A DNA stretch of 64,000 nucleotides from Sinomonas mesophila (GTDB lineage: Bacteria > Actinomycetota > Actinomycetes > Actinomycetales > Micrococcaceae): positions 124,256 to 188,255 of the forward strand of contig NZ_KV908325.1 in the NCBI RefSeq assembly GCF_001999765.1, in the 5' to 3' direction. The notes beneath the pieces are model-generated. The model saw only the letters and a list, made by a program, of their open reading frames with translations. It was not told where the DNA came from and made no database searches. The position numbers and the translations under genes are program-made. How positions within the stretch are numbered: the stretch's first letter is position 1; each line of letters begins with the position of its first letter. Positions 1 to 8,651 of this stretch are shown here, in pieces.

Positions 1-327
1 CGCCCCAGCCCCGGCTCGGTCTACCCCACTCTCCAGCAACTCGTCGACGAAGAGCTCGTCGAGCAGGCGGGAGAGGGCAAGCGCACCGAATTCACGCTCA
101 CCGAGGCGGGGCGGAAGTACGCCGCTGACCACGCCGAGGAACTCCAGAAGGCGTGGGACGCGGCCCCCGGAAGAAGTGAGGACACGGAGGCGTTCATGGA
201 GAGTGTCGGCAAGCTCATGGGCGTCCTGCACCAGTTCCGTGCTGCCGCGACGGACGAGCAGCGCGCCCAGGCGGCCGCGAAAATCGACGAGGCCCGCAAG
301 GCCCTCTACCTGATCCTTGCGGAATAG
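1..327 (+). CDS. PadR-family transcriptional regulator (C-terminal part)
   Basis: The open frame runs in from the window edge, so the start and most of the winged-helix domain are missing; 108 residues are visible. It opens with RPSPGSVYPTLQQLVDEELV, the end of the PadR winged helix (family pattern SPGSVYPTLQQLEDEGLV). After the wing (FTLTEAGRKY) comes a charged helical tail of about 65 residues, as in PadR proteins that dimerise through C-terminal helices. It ends 20 bases before an ABC exporter gene on the same strand. PadR regulators next to multidrug ABC exporters usually repress them, so this is inferred to be the local repressor. The inducer cannot be told. Confidence 0.85.
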   Translation, partial: RPSPGSVYPTLQQLVDEELVEQAGEGKRTEFTLTEAGRKYAADHAEELQKAWDAAPGRSEDTEAFMESVGKLMGVLHQFRAAATDEQRAQAAAKIDEARKALYLILAE

Positions 328-347
328 CCCCGAGTCAGGAGAAGCCC

Positions 348-2246
348 ATGTCCATGCACCCACCCGGGCGACCCCCCGCCGTCGTGCGCGGCGGGCGCAT
401 TGGAACTGGCGACGCCGAAGCCCAGCGCAAGCTCAACGCCGAGGCGCCCAAGATCCCGCACCTCCTGGCTCGCATCGTGGAGCTGTTCCGGCCGCACCGG
501 TTCGCCCTCGGGCTCACGGTGGCCCTCGTCCTCGCCGGGGCAGCCCTCTCCGTGGCCCCGCCCCTGCTGACGCAGCGCATCTTCGACGAGGGGCTGTTCC
601 CGCCCGGCGGCGGCGTGGACCTTCCCCGGCTCGCCGAGCTCGTGGGGCTCATGGTCGCCGCGTACGTCGTGTCCGCGCTGCTCGGCGTCTGGCAGACGTA
701 CCTGACGGCGACGGTCGGCAACGCCGTCATGGGCGCGCTGCGCGTGCGGCTGTTCAGCCACCTGCAGTCCATGGAGCTGAGCTTCTTCACCCGCACCAAG
801 ACCGGCGTCATCCAGTCGCGGCTGCAGAACGACGTCGGCGGCGTCGCGAGCGTTTTGACCAACACGGTCTCGAGCGTCGTCGGGAACGTCGTCACGGTCA
901 TCGCGGCGTTCGTCGCGATGGTGCTGCTCAACTGGCAGCTGACCCTCATCGCCGTCGTCCTCATGCCGTTCCTCGTCGTCGCGCAGCGGCGCGTGGGCCA
1001 GGTGCGGGCGCGGATCGCGACCAAGACGCAGGAGTCGCTCTCGGACATGACGGCGATCACCCAGGAGTCCCTGAGCGTCTCCGGCATCCTGCTCTCCAAG
1101 AGCTTCAACCGGCAGCCCAACGAGATCTCGCGGTACTCCGCGGAGAACGAGAACCTCGTCAGGCTGCAGGTGCGCCAGACCATGAGCGGCCAGTACTTCT
1201 TCGCGCTCGTGACGATCTTCATGTCCTCCATCCCCGCGATCGTCTACCTCGTGGCCGGCTGGCTCCTGTTCGGCGGGGCCGGGGCGATCACGGCCGGCAC
1301 GATCGTGGCGTTCACCAACGTCCAGGCGCGCCTGCTGTTCCCGCTCATCGGCCTCATGCGCGTGGCCCTGGACCTGCAGACCTCCGGCGCCCTCTTCGCG
1401 CGCATCTTCGAGTACCTCGACCTCAGGCCCGCGATTGCCGACGCCGACGGCGCGCCCTCGCTGCCCGCCGACGCCCCGCGCCTCGGCGAGGTCGAGTTTG
1501 ACCATGTGACGTTCCGGTACCCCGATGCGCGCGGCACCGAGCGGGCGACCCTCGACGACGTCTCGTTCACCATCCGCCCCGGGCAGTTCGCCGCGTTCGT
1601 CGGGCCGAGCGGCGCGGGCAAGACGACCGTCTCGTACCTCATCCCGCGGTTCTACGAGGTGAGCCAGGGCGCCGTGCGGTTCGCGGGGCACGACGTGCGA
1701 GACGTCGCCCACGATTCGCTCGTGCGGCACATCGGCGTCGTGAGCCAGGAGACGTACCTGTTCCACGCGACGATCGCCGAGAACCTGCGCTACGCGAAGG
1801 CCGACGCGACGGCCGAGGAGCTCGAGGCCGCCGCCCGCGCGGCGCACATCCACGACACGATCGCGTCCTTCCCCGACGGCTACGACACCGTGGTGGGCGA
1901 GCGGGGGTACCGGCTCTCCGGGGGCGAGAAGCAGCGGATCGCGATCGCGCGCGTTCTGCTCAAGGACCCCGAGGTGCTCGTGCTCGACGAGGCCACGAGC
2001 GCTCTCGACACGATCTCCGAGCGGGTCGTGCAGCGGGCCCTCGACGCCGCGTCCCACGGGCGCACGACGATCGCGATCGCGCACCGGCTCTCGACCGTCG
2101 TGGGGGCGGACGTCATCTACGTCGTGGACAGGGGCCGGATCGTCGAGCACGGCACGCACGCCGAGCTCCTCGCCGCCGGGGGCGCGTACGCCCGGCTGTA
2201 CGCCGAGCAGTCCCAGCCGACGCCGGGCCTCGCCATGCCGACGTAG
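348..2246 (+). CDS. ABC exporter half-transporter (membrane domain fused to ATPase)
   Basis: A 632-residue type IV ABC exporter subunit. Residues ~45-335 form the six-helix transmembrane domain. Residues ~370-615 form the nucleotide-binding domain: Walker A GPSGAGKTT (~418), signature LSGGEKQR (~523), Walker B VLVLDEATSALD (~540) and switch histidine in IAIAHRLST. Membrane domain and ATPase on one chain mean it works as a homodimer or with another half-transporter, pumping lipids, drugs or peptides out. The start follows AGGAG with good spacing. It sits 20 bases behind the PadR gene and is probably in its operon. The N-terminal 45 residues are polar and rich in Pro and Arg, so likely cytoplasmic. 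Substrate is unknown. Confidence 0.93.
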   Translation: MSMHPPGRPPAVVRGGRIGTGDAEAQRKLNAEAPKIPHLLARIVELFRPHRFALGLTVALVLAGAALSVAPPLLTQRIFDEGLFPPGGGVDLPRLAELVGLMVAAYVVSALLGVWQTYLTATVGNAVMGALRVRLFSHLQSMELSFFTRTKTGVIQSRLQNDVGGVASVLTNTVSSVVGNVVTVIAAFVAMVLLNWQLTLIAVVLMPFLVVAQRRVGQVRARIATKTQESLSDMTAITQESLSVSGILLSKSFNRQPNEISRYSAENENLVRLQVRQTMSGQYFFALVTIFMSSIPAIVYLVAGWLLFGGAGAITAGTIVAFTNVQARLLFPLIGLMRVALDLQTSGALFARIFEYLDLRPAIADADGAPSLPADAPRLGEVEFDHVTFRYPDARGTERATLDDVSFTIRPGQFAAFVGPSGAGKTTVSYLIPRFYEVSQGAVRFAGHDVRDVAHDSLVRHIGVVSQETYLFHATIAENLRYAKADATAEELEAAARAAHIHDTIASFPDGYDTVVGERGYRLSGGEKQRIAIARVLLKDPEVLVLDEATSALDTISERVVQRALDAASHGRTTIAIAHRLSTVVGADVIYVVDRGRIVEHGTHAELLAAGGAYARLYAEQSQPTPGLAMPT

Positions 2247-2283
2247 CGCCGGTCGGGCCGCCCGACGCCTTCGGCACCAGGCT

Positions 2284-2531
2284 TTCGGGTACATATCTCG
2301 ACGCGTTCCCAGCGTTCCGGGTGTACATCTCGTCACCGAATCGGGCTTTCGGGTACGCAGGGTCCGGGGGACACGGTGCGCCCCGGGCGCGGAACGAGCG
2401 GCGCGCAGGACGGCGGGTTCCCGGCCCGCGGGCGGCGCGCACCCGGCGTCGTGCGCACCCGGAACGCGGAAAGGGCGGCGAGATACGTACCCGGAACGCC
2501 GAGAACGTGACGAGATACGTACCCGAGACGG
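2284..2531. repeat. Inverted cluster of TACGTACCCGGAACG-type repeats
   Basis: The 339-base gap between the exporter and rlmN holds a repeat, not a gene. The left part (2284-2359) has copies of a word close to CGGGTACRTATCTCG joined by GCGTTCC-type linkers. The right part (2479-2531) has two copies of the reverse complement (CGAGATACGTACCCG) joined by GAACGCCGAGAACGTGA. The arms (~50 bases) pair with several mismatches across ~120 bases of very G+C-rich sequence that holds further partial copies. It could fold into a long imperfect hairpin and lies just upstream of the rlmN start. Confidence 0.75.
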
Positions 2532-2585
2532 GTGGGAGAGGGGAATCCTAGTGCCCCGATTCCGGTATCAACAAATGGCCATGGG

Positions 2586-3821
2586 ATGATGGACAGGATG
2601 ACTTCTCGCCCCAGCACTCCCGACACCCAGTCCGAGGCCACCCGTGCCCAGGCGCGCCCCCAAGTGCAGCCCGCGACCGAGGGCTGGGAGCAGCAGCGCA
2701 CTCCGGAGGGCCGCCCGCTCCTGCAGTTCGCGTCCCCGCGCGTCACGCAGCCGCCGCAGCACCTCGCGGACCTGAGCCTGCCGGAGCGTCAGGCCAAGCT
2801 CAAGGAGCTCGGCCTCCCGGCGTTCCGCGCGAAGCAGCTGAGCACCCACTACTTCCAGCACTGGACCACCGACCCGGAGCGCATGAGCGACCTGCCCAAG
2901 GCCGGCCGCGAGGAGCTCGTCGCCGGGCTCTTCCCGCCGCTGCTCACAGAGGTCCGCCGCCTCAAGACCGACGACGGCAACACCATCAAGTTCCTCTGGC
3001 GCCTCTTCGACGGCGCGCTCGTCGAGTCCGTGCTCATGCGCTACCCGGGGCGCATCACGCTCTGCGTCTCCTCGCAGGCCGGCTGCGGCATGAACTGCCC
3101 CTTCTGCGCGACCGGCCAGGCCGGCCTGACCCGCAACATGTCCACGGCGGAGATCGTGGACCAGGTCGTCGCGGCGAACAGGCTCATCGCGGCGGGCGAG
3201 CTGGGGGAGCGGGAGCACGACGACGAGCGCGTCACCAACATCGTCTTCATGGGCATGGGCGAGCCGCTCGCGAACTACAAGCGCGTCATGGCCGCCGTCC
3301 ACCGCTTCGTCGACCCGGCCCCCGAGGGCTTGGGCATGAGCGCGCGCAACATCACCGTCTCGACGGTCGGCCTCGTGCCCGCGATCCGCAAGCTCGCCGA
3401 CGAGGACCTGCCCGTCACCTTCGCGCTCTCCCTGCACGCGCCCGACGACGAGCTCCGCGACGAGCTCATCCCCGTCAACACGCGCTGGAAGGTCGACGAG
3501 GCGCTCGACGCCGCCTACGACTACTTCCGCAGGACCGGCCGCCGCGTGAGCATCGAGTACGCGCTCATCAAGGACATGAACGACCACGGCTGGCGCGCCG
3601 ACCTCCTGGCGAAGAAGCTCAACCAGCGCGGCCGCGGCTGGGTGCACGTCAACCCGATCCCGCTCAACCCGACGCCGGGCTCGATCTGGACCGCGTCCGA
3701 GCGCGAGGTCGCGCAGGAGTTCATCGAGCGCCTCCGCGCCGCCGGCGTCCCCACCACCCTGCGCGACACTCGCGGCAAGGAGATCGACGGCGCCTGCGGG
3801 CAGCTGGCTGCAGCAGAATAG
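2586..3821 (+). CDS. rlmN: Dual-specificity RNA methyltransferase RlmN
   Basis: Radical SAM enzyme that methylates C2 of A2503 in 23S rRNA and of A37 in some tRNAs. The [4Fe-4S] cluster motif is CGMNCPFC (~166-173), followed by ATGQAG and the glycine-rich MGMGEPL typical of RlmN. The C-terminal cysteine that carries the methyl intermediate is in EIDGACGQL (~404). The RlmN accessory domain fills residues ~50-150. The N-terminal 45 residues are low in complexity and the start is uncertain: ATG codons at 2586, 2589 and 2598 are in frame, and the frame also stays open upstream into the repeat cluster. Without the tail, length matches the family. Monocistronic as far as seen. Confidence 0.93.
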   Translation: MMDRMTSRPSTPDTQSEATRAQARPQVQPATEGWEQQRTPEGRPLLQFASPRVTQPPQHLADLSLPERQAKLKELGLPAFRAKQLSTHYFQHWTTDPERMSDLPKAGREELVAGLFPPLLTEVRRLKTDDGNTIKFLWRLFDGALVESVLMRYPGRITLCVSSQAGCGMNCPFCATGQAGLTRNMSTAEIVDQVVAANRLIAAGELGEREHDDERVTNIVFMGMGEPLANYKRVMAAVHRFVDPAPEGLGMSARNITVSTVGLVPAIRKLADEDLPVTFALSLHAPDDELRDELIPVNTRWKVDEALDAAYDYFRRTGRRVSIEYALIKDMNDHGWRADLLAKKLNQRGRGWVHVNPIPLNPTPGSIWTASEREVAQEFIERLRAAGVPTTLRDTRGKEIDGACGQLAAAE

Positions 3822-3860
3822 GGGCAGAACGGTGGACGACGGCGCCGCCCCCTGGGCGGG

Positions 3861-4040
3861 TCACTCGCCGTCGTGCCCGCCCCGGATGGCTTCGGCGAGG
3901 ATCTGGACGAGGTGCCGGCTGTCGAGGCCCGCGAGGTCGCGGACCTGGGTGCGGCAGGAGAAGCCGTCGGCGAGGATGCGCCTGTCGGGGTCCTGGGCGG
4001 CCTTGGCGAGGATCCCTTCCTGGCCTTGCCATCCTCTTGC
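3861..4040 (-). pseudogene. 3' remnant of an FAD/Fe-S-binding oxidoreductase (GlcD/GlpC-fusion type)
   Basis: About 50 codons that read like the C-terminus of the large FAD-linked oxidase/Fe-S fusion proteins: RRILADGFSCRTQVRDL followed by SRHLVQILAEAI. The ADGFSCRTQ segment is the typical last conserved motif of that family. Nothing upstream on this strand continues the protein: the FAD domain and the cluster cysteines are missing, and the sequence before it has no family character. It is a gene scar between rlmN and the MarR gene. Recognition is from memory of the family and was not checked by a search. Confidence 0.55.
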
Positions 4041-4121
4041 GGGCCAGGACCACTTCGGTGTCGATGTTTGCTGCCGGGGCGCGTGCAATTCTCGGCGCAC
4101 GAGGTCGGATAGCTTAGCCGA

Positions 4122-4625
4122 TCACGCCCGGTCTGCAGCGGGCTCTTGCGGCCGTCCGCGAAGGCCATCGCGGTAGCCCACGTGGACGTCTGCGTCGAGG
4201 CCGCGCAGAGAGCTGACTTTCGACAGGAGCCCCAAGAGCTCGTTTGCCTGTTCGGGCGTCAGGCCGTCGGTGATCGCGGCTTCCTGCGCCTCCGCCGCAC
4301 GACGCAGCGCCTTGAGCATGGCCTTCCCGGACTCGGTCAGCCGCAACTCCTGAACCCTGCGATCGGCGGAGCTACGCGCTCGCGCGACCAGATCGGCCTG
4401 CTCGAGCCTGTCGATGAGCGCGACCACGCGGCTCTGCACCGAGCCGAGAACGTCGGCGAGCTCGCGCTGGCTGATGCCCGGGGACCGGCCAATGATCCGG
4501 ATGACCCCGGCCTCTGAAGGGGTGACGCCCAGATCCCGCGTCTGGGCAGCGAAAAGCTCGGCCGCATGGGCACCCAGCTGGGAGAGCAGGAATCCGATGC
4601 GGGCCGGTCGCCCCTGGGCTTGCAT
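4122..4625 (-). CDS. MarR-family transcriptional regulator
   Basis: A 167-residue winged-helix regulator. The recognition region is GISQRELADVLGSVQSRVVALIDRLEQADLV with the MarR wing ARSSADRRVQELRLTESG; helices at both ends form the dimer interface. The start at 4625 is chosen because TGGAG precedes it with good spacing; an ATG 30 bases further up would run into the dyad. It diverges from a membrane-protein gene and a perfect dyad lies between the two starts, so it most likely represses both. Ligand unknown. Confidence 0.88.
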   Translation of the reverse strand: MQAQGRPARIGFLLSQLGAHAAELFAAQTRDLGVTPSEAGVIRIIGRSPGISQRELADVLGSVQSRVVALIDRLEQADLVARARSSADRRVQELRLTESGKAMLKALRRAAEAQEAAITDGLTPEQANELLGLLSKVSSLRGLDADVHVGYRDGLRGRPQEPAADRA

Positions 4626-4653
4626 GGCTCCAGAATACAGCATTGACTGCATC

Positions 4654-4668
4654 ATTCACCGAGTGAAT
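4654..4668. promoter_or_regulatory. Putative MarR operator (perfect dyad)
   Basis: ATTCAC-CGA-GTGAAT, a perfect 6-bp inverted repeat with a 3-base centre. It is 28 bases before the MarR start and 10 bases before the start of the divergent membrane-protein gene. Position and symmetry fit a MarR dimer site blocking both promoters. The local sequence is notably A+T-rich for this genome. Confidence 0.6.
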
Positions 4669-4678
4669 AATTATCTCC

Positions 4679-5419
4679 ATGACCGATCTATCAGCTCCTG
4701 CTTCTGGCTCCGAGGCCTCACCTCGGGGCGGCCGGCCCAATGGGCCGAACGCGGGGATCCTTGGGATCGTCGTCTTCGGCCTGTCGATCGCCTCGGTGGT
4801 CGTCCCACTCGTCGTCTCGGGCACTCCCTACCCGTCACCGTCGTCGCCGTCGGACGCCCTCGCGCGCTACTTCGGGGACCATGCGTTCTCAGCAACCCTA
4901 ACCGGATTCCTCGCATTCGGCGCCTCGGTTCCCCTGGGGATCTACGGCGCGACCACCTATTCACGCCTGCTCCGGCTCGGCATCCGCGTGCCTGGCCCGA
5001 GCATTGGCTTCTTCGGCGGAACCGCAGCCTCGATCGCCCTCGCCGCGTCGGCTCTCCTCATCTGGGCCCTCGGCCAGACGGCAGCGGAGGCACCTGCCGC
5101 CGTCGTCCGCCTCGTCGCCACCATCGCCTTCGCCCTCGGCGGCGTCGGCTTCGCCACCGGTCTGGGGCTGCTCATCGCCGGCATCGCCGTGCCCGCGCTC
5201 ATCCTCCGGCTCACGCCGCGGTGGCTCGCGTGGACGGGACTGGCGCTCGCGGCCCTGGGCGAGCTCTCGTTCCTCGTCCTGCTCGTGCCGGGCATGGTCT
5301 TTGTGCTGCCGGTGGTCCGCTTCGGCGGGTTGCTGTGGCTCGCCGCCGTCGGCTTCCTCCTCCCCCACAACCGCCACGAGGTGCCGAACCGCCCGAGGCA
5401 GGGCACCGTCGCAGGCTGA
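4679..5419 (+). CDS. Integral membrane protein of unknown function
   Basis: 246 residues with about six hydrophobic segments (roughly 28-48, 74-95, 107-131, 140-170, 182-205 and 207-228) after a polar, Ser/Gly-rich N-terminus of 25 residues. No catalytic or transport motif is recognised; overall it resembles DUF4386-type small membrane proteins. There is no convincing Shine-Dalgarno, and the start lies only 10 bases after the MarR operator, so the mRNA may have a very short leader. The divergent MarR regulator suggests a role in stress or efflux, which is inference. A 207-base gap without a recognised gene follows. Confidence 0.75.
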   Translation: MTDLSAPASGSEASPRGGRPNGPNAGILGIVVFGLSIASVVVPLVVSGTPYPSPSSPSDALARYFGDHAFSATLTGFLAFGASVPLGIYGATTYSRLLRLGIRVPGPSIGFFGGTAASIALAASALLIWALGQTAAEAPAAVVRLVATIAFALGGVGFATGLGLLIAGIAVPALILRLTPRWLAWTGLALAALGELSFLVLLVPGMVFVLPVVRFGGLLWLAAVGFLLPHNRHEVPNRPRQGTVAG

Positions 5420-5626
5420 AGGGACCACTCCACGTGGCATCACTCCACATGCGCCAACCGGCGACGGCCCGAGCCGACACCCTCGGCGGTCTCTGCAGGT
5501 CCAAAGGAGCCCTGCACGCGCGCGGGGAGCTCGCCGCCGGCCAGACCTTCGACCCGTCGGACCCGTTCCCGGAGGGCTTCGTCGTGGGCAGGGCATGGGA
5601 ACCGGAATGCTGACGCGGCCACTACC

Positions 5627-6130
5627 TCAGCTGACAACGGCGTGCACGCGCACCGGGGCCATGACCGGCTTGGCGTAGCAGACCGACTCGTCGACCTCCT
5701 GGTAGGGGCCGAAGTTCGGCACCTGCCGGTAACCCGCCGCCTCGTAGAACATCTTGCCCTCGGGCTGCGCCGAGCCGGCCTCGGCCAGGACGAGCGTGAT
5801 GCGGGCGTCATGCGCCTCGGCCTCGAGGGCGAGCAGGATCGAGCTCGCGATCCCCGCGCCTCGAGCGTAGGGGAGGACGTAGACCCGCTTGACCTCCGCC
5901 GTCGTCCTGTCCACCCAGCGCAGGCCGCCGCAGCCGAGCGGCTGCCCCGTCGCGCGCTCGTAGGCGATGAGGAAGACGGCGAGGTCCGCGGCCGACGGCG
6001 GGCCGCCCGCCTCGTGCTCGGGGTGCCCGTAGCGAGCGTCCAGCTCCGCCTGCTGCGCGGCGCGGAGGTCGCGGCCGACGGGGTTGGACCACGGGACGCG
6101 GCGGATGGTCAGCTTCGGATGGGTCTGCAT
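5627..6130 (-). CDS. GNAT-family N-acetyltransferase
   Basis: 167 residues with the GNAT fold order. The acetyl-CoA pyrophosphate loop is in VYVLPYARGAGIASSILLAL (the R/Q-x-x-G-x-G/A position reads ARGAGIA). Before it are PLGCGGLRWVD and AEVKRVYV, after it the FYEAAGYRQV motif of beta 6. The start is strongly supported by AAGGAGGCGCC before the ATG. It should acetylate an amino group of a small molecule; the substrate cannot be read from sequence. It converges with the membrane-protein gene and appears to stand alone. Confidence 0.9.
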   Translation of the reverse strand: MQTHPKLTIRRVPWSNPVGRDLRAAQQAELDARYGHPEHEAGGPPSAADLAVFLIAYERATGQPLGCGGLRWVDRTTAEVKRVYVLPYARGAGIASSILLALEAEAHDARITLVLAEAGSAQPEGKMFYEAAGYRQVPNFGPYQEVDESVCYAKPVMAPVRVHAVVS

Positions 6131-6275
6131 GGCGCCTCCTTGATCGAAGGGTATGCGCCAACACCCTACGGAGCCGGGATTTCCGCGGCGTTACGGTCCT
6201 GTGAGGACTTCAGGAACAGTCGGCTGGCATGTCATCGGCGACGCCAGGCGGCGGCTCGCTCCGCGTCCGCGGGAC

Positions 6276-6446
6276 TCACTCCTGGTCCGCGGTGGCCTCG
6301 GGATCCTCCTCCGGCTCGAACGTATTGGCATCCTCGGACGCGCCGAGGCCCACGCCGTCCTCGCGGCCCGGGATGGTAGAGCCGGTTGGTTTCGCCTTCT
6401 GGGGACTCTCGTTCAGGGGTTCCCGCTCCTGCGGTCCGGTTCCCAT
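6276..6446 (-). CDS. Small acidic protein of unknown function (56 aa)
   Basis: A 56-residue protein, strongly acidic at its C-terminus (GASEDANTFEPEEDPEA) and rich in Pro and Gly before it (TIPGREDGVGLG). GGAGGGAGAAG sits at the right distance before the ATG, a much better start than the earlier in-frame one, and supports real translation. No cysteine, membrane segment or known domain; probably disordered. Short proteins with an EDANTFEPEEDPE-like end recur, as far as I recall, in Arthrobacter relatives. No function is proposed. Confidence 0.65.
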   Translation of the reverse strand: MGTGPQEREPLNESPQKAKPTGSTIPGREDGVGLGASEDANTFEPEEDPEATADQE

Positions 6447-6552
6447 GGTCTTCTCCCTCCAGATTCCTCGTGCCCGGGGCGGATGCCCCGTCCCCGTCGC
6501 ACTGCCCACTATGCTCCCGCTGGAAACCCGCACGCCAGAGGCGTGGCCGGGC

Positions 6553-7581
6553 TCAGTCCTTGCCGTTCTTCTTCGCCCGGCTGGGCTGGACCCGGGGCGG
6601 TTCCCCCGGCATCTTGGGGTAGTCCGGGGGGAAGGGCAGCTCGCCGAGCCCGGAGTCCAGATCGCGCTGCCACCACGCGAGCAGCGTGTCGATCGAGCCC
6701 GGCCTCTCGTGGAATCTGGCCCAGGGGTCCCCGACGGATCGCAGCCGGTCGGGGACGGTCAGGAGGGTGAAGTCCCTCGGGCTCACGGACCCGAGCTCCT
6801 CCCATTCGATCGGGCATGACACGGGTGCGTGGGGGAGGGCCCGCGGGCTGTAGGCGCCGGCGATCGTCCGGTCGCGGTTGGCCTGGTTGAAGTCGACGAA
6901 GACCTTCTGCCCGCGCTCCTCCTTCCACCAGGACGTCGTCACCTTCTCCGGCATGCGCCGTTCGAGCTCGCGGGCCGCGGTGATCACGGCATGCCTGACG
7001 TCGAGGAACTCCCGCACGGGCTCGATCGGAGCGTAGACGTGCAGGCCGCGGTTGCCCGAGGTCTTGAGGAAGGCCGTGAGCCCGGCCTCGCGCAGGACGT
7101 TCCGCAGCTCGAGGGCAGCTGGGACGGCGTCGTCGAAGTCCGTGCCCGGCTGCGGGTCCAGGTCGATGCGCAGCTGGTCCGGGTTGTCCGAGTTGTCCGC
7201 CCGGGAGGGCCACGGGTGGAAGACGACCGTGTTCATCTGCGCGGCCCAGACCGCCGCCGCGGGCTCGTCCAGCACGAGCTGCGGATGGGACCGCGCGCTG
7301 GGATAGGTGACCATGACCGAGCGGATGAAGTCGGGGGCTCCCTTGGGCGGGTTCTTGGAGAAGAACTGCTCGCCGTCGATGGTGTCCGAGAACCGCTGCA
7401 GGGCGAGCGGGCGGTCTCCGTTCGCCGCGATGAACGCCTCGCCGACCTCCACGAGGTACCTGGCCAGGTCCAGCTTGGTGATCCCGAGCTCGGGCCACAT
7501 CACGCGTCCCGGACTCGAGATGCGCACCTCGCGGGTTCCGTGGGGGCCTTCTACGGACAGGACTGTCGCCTCGGCTGCCAT
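6553..7581 (-). CDS. LigD-type polymerase (primase) domain protein
   Basis: 342 residues matching the stand-alone polymerase/primase domain of the bacterial end-joining ligase LigD. The domain starts with TREVRISSPGRVMWPELGITK and keeps the metal-binding pair in RIDLDPQPG, the conserved KTSGNRGLHVY loop with its catalytic-site histidine, and VFVDFNQANRDRTIAGAYS. The family fills gaps at double-strand breaks with NTPs or dNTPs, working with Ku and a ligase; neither is in this window. The ATG at 7581 is chosen; a GTG 36 bases upstream is also in frame and neither has a clear ribosome site. The C-terminus is lysine-rich. It diverges from the aldo/keto reductase with a gap under 70 bases. Confidence 0.88.
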   Translation of the reverse strand: MAAEATVLSVEGPHGTREVRISSPGRVMWPELGITKLDLARYLVEVGEAFIAANGDRPLALQRFSDTIDGEQFFSKNPPKGAPDFIRSVMVTYPSARSHPQLVLDEPAAAVWAAQMNTVVFHPWPSRADNSDNPDQLRIDLDPQPGTDFDDAVPAALELRNVLREAGLTAFLKTSGNRGLHVYAPIEPVREFLDVRHAVITAARELERRMPEKVTTSWWKEERGQKVFVDFNQANRDRTIAGAYSPRALPHAPVSCPIEWEELGSVSPRDFTLLTVPDRLRSVGDPWARFHERPGSIDTLLAWWQRDLDSGLGELPFPPDYPKMPGEPPRVQPSRAKKNGKD

Positions 7582-7649
7582 GGGGACGACTCTATGCTGG
7601 TGCGTGACCTGAGTCACCGAGCTATCGAAGCCGCCCGGGAGGAACCCCC

Positions 7650-8645
7650 ATGGAATACCGTCGCCTCGGCAGGAGCGGCATGTACATCTCGGAGATCGCG
7701 TACGGCAACTGGATCACGCACGGCGCCCAGGTCGGCGTCGAGACGGCGGTGGCGTGCGTGCGCGCGGCCCTCGACGCCGGCATCACGACCTTCGACACCG
7801 CGGACGCGTACGCCAAGACGCGCGCCGAGAGCGCGCTGGGGGAGGCGCTCGACGGCGTGCGGCGCGAGTCCGTGGAGGTCTTCACCAAGGTCTTCTTCCC
7901 CACGGGGGAGGGGAAGAACGACCGCGGGCTCTCGCGCAAGCACATCATGGAGTCGATCGACGGCTCCCTCCGCCGGCTCCGCACGGACTACGTGGACCTC
8001 TACCAGGCCCACCGGTACGACTACGAGACGCCCCTCGAGGAGACGATGGCGGCGTTCGCCGACGTCGTGCACGCGGGCAAGGCGCACTACATCGGCGTCT
8101 CCGAGTGGCGGCCCGAGGAGATCCGCGAGGCGGCCGCGCTCGCGTCCGAGCTCAAGATCCAGCTCGTCTCGAGCCAGCCGCAGTACAGCATGCTGTGGCG
8201 CGTGATCGAGCCCGAGATCGTCCCGGTCTCGGAGGAGCTCGGGCTCGGCCAGATCGTGTGGTCGCCGCTCGCCCAGGGCGTGCTCACCGGGAAGTACCTC
8301 CCCGGGCAGCCGGCCCCCACGGGATCGCGCGCCGCGGACGCGCACGGCCAGCACGTCGTCGAGCGGTGGATGCGAGACGACGTCCTCGAGCGCGTCCAGC
8401 AGCTCGTCCCCCTCGCCGAGGAGGCCGGGCTGACCCTCCCGATCATGGCGCTCGCGTGGGTCCTGCAGAACCAGAACGTCTCCGCGGCCATCATCGGCGC
8501 GTCCCGGCCGGAGCAGGTCACGCAGAACGCCGCGGCCTCGGGCGTGACGCTCGACGACGACCTGCTCGCCGCGATCGACGAGGTCCTCGAGCCTGTCATC
8601 GAGCGGGACCCGGCCAAGGTCGACGTGTTCGAGGAGCGGGCCTGA
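7650..8645 (+). CDS. Aldo/keto reductase
   Basis: 331-residue NADPH-dependent oxidoreductase with a TIM-barrel fold. The N-terminus (MEYRRLGRSGMYISEIAYGN) and the tetrad positions are visible: Asp and Tyr in FDTADAYA, Lys in FTKVFF and His in LYQAHRYDY. The cofactor region IIGASRPEQVTQN closes the barrel. It resembles the Kv-beta-like/YajO branch that reduces small aldehydes and methylglyoxal. GGGAGGAACCCCC precedes the ATG. The downstream FAD/Rieske gene points toward it, with a gap of only a few bases. Confidence 0.92.
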   Translation: MEYRRLGRSGMYISEIAYGNWITHGAQVGVETAVACVRAALDAGITTFDTADAYAKTRAESALGEALDGVRRESVEVFTKVFFPTGEGKNDRGLSRKHIMESIDGSLRRLRTDYVDLYQAHRYDYETPLEETMAAFADVVHAGKAHYIGVSEWRPEEIREAAALASELKIQLVSSQPQYSMLWRVIEPEIVPVSEELGLGQIVWSPLAQGVLTGKYLPGQPAPTGSRAADAHGQHVVERWMRDDVLERVQQLVPLAEEAGLTLPIMALAWVLQNQNVSAAIIGASRPEQVTQNAAASGVTLDDDLLAAIDEVLEPVIERDPAKVDVFEERA

Positions 8646-8651
8646 GCGCGA

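Noticed and set aside
306-2336. 676-codon open frame antisense to the ABC exporter
   Set aside because: Same reason: composition of an antisense shadow, no domain, and the exporter on the other strand has all ABC motifs.
5440-5626. Short ORFs between the membrane protein and GNAT genes
   Set aside because: None has a start signal or a family pattern; the region is a normal convergent gap.
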